From Spirogloea muscicola (lineage: Eukaryota; Streptophyta; Zygnematophyceae; Spirogloeales; Spirogloeaceae), in the NCBI GenBank assembly GCA_009602725.1, contig WELB01000373.1, positions 1 to 14,815 on the forward strand: a stretch of DNA of 14,815 nucleotides, read 5' to 3'. The first letter of the stretch is position 1; each line of letters starts with the position of its first letter. The notes below the pieces were generated by a model, which was given only the letters and a program-made list of their open reading frames with translations, did not search any database and had not been told where the DNA came from. Shown here piece by piece: positions 7,135 through 14,815 of the stretch. The translations under genes and the position numbers were made by a program.

Positions 7135-10100
7135 TGAGGGCCCGCACGGTGCAGATCCTGTGGCACGACAAGGACCCCGTGCTGTCGCTGGACTTCCATG
7201 CCTCGGGCCTCCTCGCGACCGCCGGCGCCGACAAGGACATCAAGGTACCCGGTGCCACCTTTGGCTGCGTTCCGGCTGAGCAGGAGACCTCCTGCTCTCA
7301 TTGGTCGTCTCTGCACCTGCCTTTGCGGATATCACTGCATGTCCAAGCCATTATGATTTTGGAGGCCGGCCATGACTGACGCGATGCTAACGGAAAGCAA
7401 CTGTGGCCTGAGGTTGCAATGAGGGCAGAGCAATTGCTCAGCAGGCTTGTCATCCCGGGATGCAAGTCTGCTCGAGCAGCTCTAAGCCAGCTCACGCATG
7501 GTTGTCATTTTAGCAGCTATGGGAGCTGGGAGTTGACAAGGAGGGATTGCCAACTGCCAGCTACCTATCCAGCCTCAGCCACCACAGCTACGCCGTCAAT
7601 GTCATCCGATTCTCTCCTGCAGGTCTGTGATATATCCTCGGTGACAGGTGCAGAGGGCCATGCAACGCTGATACAGTGATGAGCATTAGATGCATGGGTG
7701 TAGTAGAAGTTACCCTTTTGTATCAGCCAGTCACCTTGTCACCGGCGCTTACTGTGACACTCACTTGCCAATTACATGCAGGAAATGTACTCGCTTCAGG
7801 AGCTGATGGTCAGGCTTTCTTCCTCATAAACCAAGAAAGTCTGGGCTGTGGTGCAATGTAGCTTTCAAGCTATATTGTTGTGTGGAAGTGGGAAGGTCTC
7901 TGCAGATTTCAGATACCTAGCTTGTGTATCCTTGTCAAAGTGGATACTGCCTGCACAACAGGTGGAGAGATCCTGCTGTGGAAGAGTATCACAATAAGCA
8001 ATGTGCCGTCCTGGAAGGTGTTACGGACCTTAAGGTGCAGCTTCCCTTGTCCTTGATGTGACAGCACATTACGTTCACTGAGCTCTGCCCCTCTTCTCAG
8101 GTCCTTCTTTGCACATCCTGGCCGGCGAGGAGCCAGCCTGAGATCTGATGTCCACTGGCCTCTTTGGTAACAGCCGCCACGAGAAGGATGTGCTGGATCT
8201 GCAGTGGTCCTCAGACGGGCAGTTGCTGGCCTCAGGCTCTGTGGACAACACCTGCATTGTGTGGGACGTCCAGAAAGGCAAGCAACTTCTATTTGGCACC
8301 AAATGCATTGCAAGATGGCAGATAGTCTGACTTGCTGTTGCACAGACACATAGCATATGTTCAGTACAACCACCACTGGTCCTGCAACCCCCATGACATC
8401 CTCAAGGGCATTCCCACTCAGGTTGTACATGATATTGCTAAGCAGCAGCAAAGGCCCTGACCCTGTATTTCTGCAGGGTCACCACAGCACTTTCTCCAAG
8501 ATCATGTCCACTATGTCCAGGGGCTTGCATGGGATCCACTGGGCCAGTTCTTGGCGACGCAGAGCAGTGACAGGACCTGCAGAATCTACCTTGCCTCCAG
8601 AGTCGCTCCGCTCACGACCAAGAATAGGGTGACTGCGGCTCCTGATGCCTACTCCTGCCGGCACGTTATCTCAAAGAGAAGTTTCGCAAGTGAGGCCCTT
8701 TGCCTGCCTACTCCAAAGACCAGTGGTGCTGCTCCTACAGCAAAGGTAACAAGCTGATGCTTGTATGCTCATCATGTGCATCTCTCGTGCTAATATCATG
8801 CAAGCATTTGTCTGTAACTTTCATCTTGAGAGACATAGCAGAAGCTCGCTTGCTTCATGCCAACCTTGCTTAGTGGCCATGCATCTCACATGAACAGTTA
8901 GCATAACCGCTTCACTGCACTCATTTCTTTGGCTTGCAAATGATACTTGCATTGAGCAATCTCTCAATCAGGTATCCACTAAGCACCATCTGATGCTTGA
9001 CGAGACCTTACCATCTTTTTACCGCCGCCTAGCCTGGTCCCCAGACGGATCATTTCTTGTCATTCCTGCTGGTAAGATGTTGAAGCACTCCCACACCATA
9101 ATTTAGAGCAATACTTGAGGAATTTCTATTGACGACCAATCACAGTGCCCGTTCTCTTCCCATCCGAGTTTCTCAAGTCCAAGTCCTCAATCTTCTTCGA
9201 GAAATTAGAAGGCATCATACACCAATGCCTGACAAGATTGCCTCGGCTACGGTTGCAGGAATGTACAAGCGAAGTGCTGATTCACCAGCATTGAACACTG
9301 CTTATGCATTCTCTCGCAGAGACTGGTCTAGGTGAGGACCACTACGTTTCTAGGACCCGATGCTGCCACAGCAATGGTTGCTGTTTGCTTTCTATGTTGA
9401 CCAAAGACTGGTATCAGAGAGATGACTGGGCAATCATGCCTAATCTATTCGTACAAGCAGCAAGATCAAATGAAGTGGGAATCCTCTCTTTGCAGGCCAT
9501 CGTTTCTTCTGCCATCACCTGGTAAGGCAGTTGTAGCAGTACGATTTTGCCCTGTGTTCTTCCGGCCTTCCGTGTCTCCATTGAAGGGAGAGGATGCCAG
9601 TAAGTGACATTCCGAGTGTTGTGAATATTATCAACAATGCCGTAGAGCTTATAGTCCTCAGAGCTGCACTGGCAGCTGCGAAGTGAAAGCTGAGAGGCGA
9701 TTTGAAGTATACATGCTTAGCACAAGGCCAAAGAGATGTGAGGAGAAGTTATCTTTGCCAGACTGTGTGCCACAACATTCTCACAACCTCATATTTCCAC
9801 AATAATAGTCAACATCTGATAGCTTTTCCATTCTGTCCTTTCTGTCCCTCGGAGAATGCAGCGATTAGTGGAAGTGCCTTCAAACTCCCCTATAAATTAG
9901 TGTATGCTATTGCGAGCCTCAATTCCGTCTACCTGTACAACACCGAGCATCTGCAGCCCGTGGTTGTACTTGGTGGCATTCATTATGCAGCAGTAACGGA
10001 CATTGCCTGGTACTGCATACCAGAGGCTCTACTGCAACCAGTTTCATCAGCAAGTGCTGGAATTCAGGCTTGTGAAATACTGGTCATTCGATGCACGGCC

Positions 10101-10542
10101 TCTTGCTGCCCTTTTTGACCTCCACCTGTTGCTCCTCAGGTCACAGGATGCCAGATTTTTAGCAGTTTCCTCCCAAGATGGTTACTGCACAATTGTCAGC
10201 TTTGAGGCTGGAGAGCTTGGAACCCCGCTTGCACTTGCAGGTGCCTTCCTCGCCCACCATGCACTATCCAATAAATGTCAATGCCAGAGTCACTAGTCTA
10301 CCAGCTCAACAGGGAGTCGTGAGGTTCCTGCATGTCTGAAGGTAGAACACTTTGTCTTGGGCAGTTGTGTGCACAACATTCTCATTAGCAGACTCTTTCC
10401 CACGAGAATTGTGCACATTGTCATCCATTGCATCCTGCACAATTTGACAGCGCTTCTTGACTTCTCACCAGACCTTCCTTCACATATTGCTGAGGTCCAG
10501 CCACGGCTGGAAGGTGCAACATCATCTGTGACAGGAGGTTGA
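7134..10542 (+). CDS. FAS2: Chromatin assembly factor 1 WD40 subunit (FAS2 / CAF-1 p60), 12 exons, about 428 residues
   Basis: Exons: 7134-7244, 7517-7622, 7782-7808, 7962-8034, 8174-8277, 8477-8745, 8972-9071, 9259-9331, 9496-9599, 9862-10009, 10140-10240, 10472-10542; total 1287 nt. The product is the middle subunit of the nuclear CAF-1 complex, which deposits H3-H4 on newly replicated DNA. Landmarks match plant FAS2: [83 protein letters not shown] (about 128-141); [106 protein letters not shown]. This is a seven-bladed WD40 propeller. One intron is GC-AG and one exon is only 27 bases. The C-terminal tail after the propeller is short and is the least certain part; an alternative last exon at 11057-11265 is possible. 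Confidence 0.95.
8278..8476 (+). other. GC-AG intron of FAS2
   Basis: The donor reads AAAG|GCAAGC and the acceptor CTGCAG. Only this junction keeps WDVQKG joined in frame to [17 protein letters not shown] donors are a known minor class and usually match the rest of the donor consensus well, as here. The genomic frame hits a stop soon after 8277, so it must be spliced. Confidence 0.85.
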
Positions 10543-10659
10543 CATCTAAGATGCTTGCTGAGTGGAACAACTTATATAGGCCGTCTAGGCCGACTTGACT
10601 CTGCCAAAGCCTGCATAAGGTAGCCATCTGTTCAGTGCTAAGCACTAACAGGGGTTGGC

Positions 10660-10797
10660 ATGGACCAGAGTCTTCCTCAGCTGAGCATGTTGGATCACTT
10701 CGATTCAGAGGCATTGCTGGTACCCCTCTATGTGAAAGTAATTGTCGCTCGGCAGTGCAAGACTGTACTTAGTTCTGAGAGCAGCGGGAGGGGTTAA
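10660..10797 (+). CDS. Possible 45-residue small protein, unrecognised
   Basis: The ATG at 10660 opens a 45-codon frame (start MDQSLPQLSMLDHFDSEALL) ending in TAA at 10795-10797. A TATATAGG lies about 80 bases upstream and a TGTAA signal begins 12 bases after the stop, so a complete tiny transcription unit can be drawn. The N-terminal half is acidic and could form an amphipathic helix; the C-terminal half is basic and Ser-rich. No family is recognised. It could equally be chance within the FAS2 3' UTR, or part of an alternative FAS2 end. Confidence 0.2.
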   Translation: MDQSLPQLSMLDHFDSEALLVPLYVKVIVARQCKTVLSSESSGRG

Positions 10798-10808
10798 ACG
10801 ATGAGCCC

Positions 10809-10813
10809 TGTAA
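10809..10813 (+). terminator. TGTAA polyadenylation-type signal
   Basis: TGTAA is the usual polyadenylation signal in green algae. This copy is the first one downstream of the FAS2 stop (267 bases after it) and could serve FAS2 or the small open frame at 10660. A second copy is at 11038-11042. A five-base match alone is weak evidence. Confidence 0.35.
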
Positions 10814-11527
10814 TTTTTCTTACTAGAGCCTTCTCATACTCACACTTTGAGGTGTGGGGCATTCTGGTGGTGTGTTTGATCTCTTTGACCAGCTCTACAA
10901 TTTGCTTGCAGAGACCATAGAAATCTAACAGGGATCCCCAAGGGTCCCTGTATGCACACAAGACAAAGTTTTGTGTGGATAGACTTAAGATGCCCAGTAG
11001 GCTAAAAGGGTCTGGAAACTGACGGTAAGAGGTCAATTGTAAACATATTTTGGCAGCTACAGATGCATATACAGATACTGTCTTGCCAAAGAGGTGCGAA
11101 AGCAATGCTCTATGGCGGAAGATACGTCAAATGGCGGACTGCACAGCTCCTCATCGTCCCAAGGCCGTCTATGATCAGGGAGTTGACATACATACTTGCT
11201 TCATGAATGGCCTCTGTGTCAGGCTCCCAAGGAATTCCAGGAGCAGCGTGCTCGCCGTGGACTAATAATAATGCCCCCTCATCATCTGCCGATTTTTCCA
11301 GCTATGCTCAGGAGCTGTCATGCTACAGCAGCCTTCGACTGGCCTCAACTGAATGGAGGTTCCACAATTCAGGGGCAACAACAAATTTAAACTCCTGACA
11401 ACCACCCTGATCCTACACTACTGGTGTAGCCTAATCTAAGACCTAGGACCATGCACAGCTACTGGGCAAGCCCTTGGCTGTGACTGTCGCAGTCAGAGCA
11501 AAGCCAGGCTGCAGTGCAAGAAAATGG

Positions 11528-14500
11528 TTAGGCCCGCTGCAGCAAGGCCTCGTTGAGGTCATGGGCACCGGAGCGTTTCCAAGTGAAGTCGCCACCGCTG
11601 CTAGGCGCGTGTCCTAATGGCTCCTTAGAGTCGTTGCTGGAGCGTCCATAAGTGCGAGGGAGAATAATGTGAGGGAAAAGCCAGTGCAGGTACGCGCAGA
11701 GCGCCACAAGCGGCAGTGAGAGTGCTCCCACGCACACCCTGAGCCCCAGGCTGGCGGCCAGTCGGTCCCGCACAAGGCCTGTGAGGAAGAAGGACGCCGA
11801 GAGCGAGAGCTCGCGCGTGCTGTCCACCCAACCGTACACAAGCGTTTCTTTTCGAATGCTGCTCCTGGCAGAGGAAGCCGTACTCGCCCCGTCCATCTTG
11901 CTGCCAGCACCGCCATCGTACTCTTGCCTCTCGGCCCACCACACAACCTCTGGCACCTGCCAGATTGTCGCCGTGAGAACAGAGGCGCCAGCGTGACCAT
12001 GACTGCTGCGACCAGCTGTTGACATAGATGGAGCATACAGCTTCGTGCCGTATGCGTGGTGATCACCTAGAGCCGCCGCTTAAGGGATGGATCAGTCACC
12101 TGAATCTCATAGGCTGCAAAGAGCGCCCCTTGGCCCAGGCCATCGAGTGCCGTGACAATGAAAACCCAGCGCGGTGCCAGTCCACGCTCAAAGGCAAACA
12201 ATAAGAGCAGCTTGGCAAGGACAATGGCCACTAGCGAGAGGCGCAGCATCGGCTCCGGCGGAAGTGCGGCGGGGAACAGGCCCATGGCCATCTGCGTGAG
12301 CGCGTGACCAAGCTGGAGGACGGCCACGGCAGTGATGGAGGCGCTCAAGAACGAGTAGCCCGGTATGTGATCATATTGCAAGTACAATTGCACGAACGCC
12401 GGCAGAGACGCCTGTGGCAATGAGCCCAAGCAGGGTCAGCGCAGCGGCATTGGAATATACAGCATTGCTCGTGCAGTTGCTGTGAATGGAGTGAAGGTTG
12501 TAAGTCTGAATGCAGTTGGAGTTCAGGAAAAGGGCAAGGATTTAGGCTGATGTAGACCTGCGTTGTCGTGAGGATGCCCCAGAGGAGAAAGTGATTCGAC
12601 AGCAGCACCCAAAACGGCCGCTTCTGCGACAGGCAACATACAAGAACAAAGCACCCCAGCCACAAAGCAGACTTTGAGCTATCAACGAACTGACATTATT
12701 ACATATCCAGAACCAACAAGCCAGCACACTGCCACCAGCGCACGGTCGAGCAAGCAGATTGCTAGTCAGGGCCTGTCCTATACATTGCCTGTTTGCACCG
12801 GACCTGCCACAGCAGGCGCGAGGAGCTGAGCCAGAGTCGCAGCTGGGATGGCTCCGATGCAGGCGGCGCTGCCGCCGGTGCCGCTGCCAAGTCGGCCTTG
12901 TCATCAAGGTCGTGGACAAGCCCTTGTGAGGCAAGACTCTCCCAGACCTGGTCTCGTGATAGCCTGTCCAGCAGTCCGGAGCCACTAACTTCCTCTGTAG
13001 CCACTGCTGCAGAGCCAGCACTGCCATTGGCAGGGGCAGCCGAGCGGCCCTTGGCTGCTCCACTCGGCGCAGCCCGGACCACATCCACGCAGGTCAGAGT
13101 GGATGAAGGCCCTGCTGCTGGTGGTGCTGAGACTGATCGCGATGCAGTGCCGTCTGCCAGCTGAGTGGGCGCCTCCACAGCTGCGGCCGCCTGCAAGGCA
13201 TGCTCGGCAGCCAGGGTCGAGCGCAGCTCGGACAGCACGCTGCATGTCTCGCCTCCATCAAAGTCTTCTTCAGCAGCGCTGAGGGCGAGTGGCCAGCACT
13301 GTCCATGCTCCAGGTGGTCGGCAGGAGCAGTACGGGCATGCTGCAGCGCACCGCTGCCGCTAGCAGGCCAACCATCGCTGTCGCACCCCGCCTCCAGCTC
13401 CTCCGCAGAACCCTCAGCGATGGCGATTGAGTTGAGAGCCCCGCTTTCGTTGAGCTCGGCAGGGTCGAGGGTGTAGTAGTGGTACAGGCCGTAGCGATGG
13501 TCCAGACTGAGCTGCTGGGCCAGGTGACGGCCGCGACCGGCCTTGAAATGATCCGGCCCGAACTGCTTGCCGATGCTGGCGTAGTGACCCAACGAGAAGC
13601 GCCGCCGCGGCCGCCAGGCCAGCGGAGGAGGAGGCGGCATCGCGGAAAAGCCCGTGCCAGGGCAGCCCTGACCTCGGTGGTAAGGCACCTCGTGCTCCTC
13701 GGCGAGTAGCACCCACAGGAGGAAGAGGGCGGCGACGACGCCGCCGACCACGGCAGCCTGGATGAGGTACGCAGACGGGGCGTCGCCCACGAGCGCGTGC
13801 ACCACGGCCACGACGAGGATGGCAGCCACGGAGCTGCAGCTGCCGATGCAGAGGCGCAGGACGTTGATGCGGCGCAGCGTGAGCGGGTCCGATGCGAGCA
13901 TGGGGATGGAGCCCTCGTATGCGACGATGAGCGTGCCGTAGAACAGGTTGAAGGCGAGCAGCGCTGCCAGATAGTACGCGATCGTAGCTGCACAGCAACG
14001 CAGGAGAATTGCAGAGCGAGTCTTCTATGATAATATACTAGTCAATCCTTTGTCAAACCCTGCTCACATTGTACCAGGATGGTGATTTTGCCAGTTTTGC
14101 AATTCTTTGCAGCATACCAAACAAGTTGGGAGGAGTGTTAGCAATTGCCTTCATTTTTTTCATTGTTTGCATAGTTGTCAATATCAGACTTCCATAACGG
14201 CGGCACTAGCCACAGACGTCGGCAGGGGGGCGGCTGAGCGGCAGAGCTCGAGTTGAACCCTAAAACCCTAACCCTAAACCCTAAACCTTGAAGTGCACCT
14301 GTGATGTGGCGACCGGGCTGGTGGCCGGGCGCCGGCGGCCACCAGAGCGCGGAGAAGGAGGCGAAGAGGGGCCCGACGGCGAGGAGGATCCAGAAGCGGT
14401 GCTTGCCGACGGCGCGTGGCGCCAGGCTGGCCTCGATGGCCACGCTGGCCAGCACACCAACGCCGACGCTGAACAGCTCCGACAGCATCAGCATGGTGCC

Positions 14501-14815
14501 CGCCAGGGAGCCTGCGCGCGCGGCGCCGGCGACGGCGGCGGCGGGTCAGGCACGGCGGCTCGACGGCCACGGCCGCCGCGACCGACGTCACAGAAGGTGG
14601 GGTGGTGGCCCGCCGCCGGAGCCGCGGCGAGCCACGCCGGGGCGGCGCACGCACTGGCGATGCCGGCGGTGGCGACGAGGAAGTGGAGGGCGTAAGAGGC
14701 GAAGAGGGCGTCCATGGCGCACACGGCGTTGCAGAGGCAGAAGGCGGCGTGCAACGCGGCGGGCGCCGCCAGCGGGCCGCGCCGCCACCGCGACGTGAAC
14801 CCCGCGCCCGGCGCC
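11528..14815 (-). CDS. Twelve-pass MFS-like membrane protein (TMEM180/MFSD13A-like), 5' partial, 6 exons in view
   Basis: Minus-strand exons in coding order: 14815-14655 (partial), 14511-14299, 13987-12804, 12623-12558, 12411-12100, 11956-11528; stop TAA at 11530. All introns are GT-AG and phases agree, giving at least 787 residues. No Met precedes LHAAFCLCNAVCAMDALF in frame, so the start lies beyond the window edge. I count twelve hydrophobic segments in two sets of six (about residues 20-220 and 520-750), typical of the major facilitator fold, separated by a polar, Ala/Ser/Glu-rich loop of about 290 residues (about 223-512). Order and spacing recall animal TMEM180: PLFASFSALWWPPAP, LFYGTLIVAYEGSIPML, KRPFWVLLSNHFLLWG, an FVQLYLQYDHI segment, and a short charged linker before the last two helices. 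TMEM180 has roughly 500 residues; the extra length is the loop. Substrate unknown. The gene model is strong; the family name is a moderate-confidence inference from memory. Confidence 0.65.
12870..13710 (-). other. Long low-complexity cytosolic loop encoded within exon 3 of the membrane-protein gene
   Basis: After the sixth membrane segment (ending LLWVLLAEEHEVPYHRG) the frame runs through a Pro-rich patch, a Tyr/His-rich patch (DHRYGLYHYYTLDPAEL) and long Ala/Ser/Glu/Gly stretches before reaching LRLWLSSSRLLWQ. It has no introns, unlike the rest of the gene, and no recognised domain. The Tyr/His patch and the RRRFSLGHYASIGKQFG stretch look less random than the rest. Confidence 0.7.
13988..14298 (-). 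other. 311-base intron of the membrane-protein gene
   Basis: The donor GTGCAC at 14298 and acceptor GTGCAG at 13988 join RHIT to ATIAYYLAALL in frame (phase 1). The intron is the longest of this gene, is much less GC-rich than its flanking exons except near the donor, and carries the telomere-like repeat at 14256-14287. Confidence 0.85.
14256..14287. repeat. Interstitial telomere-like repeat (CCCTAAA-type)
   Basis: About four head-to-tail units: CCCTAAAA, CCCTAA, CCCTAAA and CCCTAAA, then CC. This is the plant/green-algal telomere sequence. On the coding strand of the surrounding gene it reads TTTAGGG and begins about 11 bases inside the intron from its donor. It is too short and too far inside a gene to be a chromosome end. 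Confidence 0.9.

Larger units (their letters stand above)
10543..11527. other. Convergent region between FAS2 and the membrane-protein gene, with unexplained open stretches
   Basis: These 985 bases lie between two stop codons. They contain a TATA-like TATATAGG (10573-10580), a 13-base palindrome (10634-10646), a 45-codon plus-strand open frame (10660-10797), TGTAA at 10809-10813 and 11038-11042, and a stretch at about 11057-11170 where all three forward frames are open. No known domain is recognised. Part of it is presumably 3' UTR of FAS2. Confidence 0.55.

Noticed and set aside
7871-7894. YIVVWKWE as the exon after the FAS2 microexon
   Set aside because: No canonical acceptor gives the right phase, while the acceptor at 7961 joins perfectly and yields [13 protein letters not shown], matching the family. 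An apparent frameshift in FAS2 was therefore also rejected.
11196-11398. Ser-rich and basic short frames as a gene of their own
   Set aside because: All three forward frames are partly open here and none has a recognisable domain or a clear start; left as unexplained sequence and discussed as a possible FAS2 alternative end.
13094-13998. Two other long minus-strand frames over the membrane-protein exon
   Set aside because: They are Ser/Arg/Thr-rich alternative frames of GC-rich coding DNA and lack membrane segments; the frame kept continues across five splice junctions with matching phase.
14256-14287. Chromosome end
   Set aside because: There are only about four imperfect units, with coding exons on both sides.

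Overview
The window is nuclear DNA of a eukaryote with many short spliceosomal introns, most likely a green alga (Chlorophyta, plausibly a trebouxiophyte). Three things support this: exons joined by GT-AG introns of about 110-405 bases, most ending in TGCAG or a similar acceptor; proteins that resemble land-plant members of their families; and very GC-rich promoter and 5' segments next to much less GC-rich introns. I assigned genes by translating both strands, joining exons at splice sites and comparing with families I recall. No database search was run. Each joined reading frame divides exactly by three, which supports the models.

Layout. (1) 127-5190, plus strand, 14 exons: an 817-residue LMBR1-domain protein 2 (LMBD2/LMBRD2), a nine-pass membrane protein with a disordered tail. 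(2) 5618-6524, minus strand, 3 exons: a 167-residue Hsp90 co-chaperone consisting only of the Aha1 N-terminal domain, like yeast Hch1. (3) 7134-10542, plus strand, 12 exons: the WD40 subunit of chromatin assembly factor 1 (FAS2 / CAF-1 p60), about 428 residues. (4) 11528-14815, minus strand, 6 exons in view and 5' end outside the window: a twelve-pass, MFS-like membrane protein resembling animal TMEM180/MFSD13A, with a cytosolic loop of about 290 residues.

The genes alternate in orientation: 1 and 2 converge, 2 and 3 diverge from a 609-base GC-rich region, and 3 and 4 converge. They do not form one pathway. Only the co-chaperone and FAS2 are likely to share regulatory DNA.

The most unusual points are the single-domain Aha1/Hch1 protein, a C9/G10 hairpin just upstream of its start codon, an upstream ATG overlapping the FAS2 start, a telomere-like repeat at the 5' end of an intron of gene 4, a G-rich/palindromic cluster in an LMBD2 intron, and a possible micro-gene or alternative FAS2 ending at 10543-11400. 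I saw no mobile element, tRNA, rRNA, CRISPR array or viral gene, and no clear evidence of a wholly new multi-gene system.
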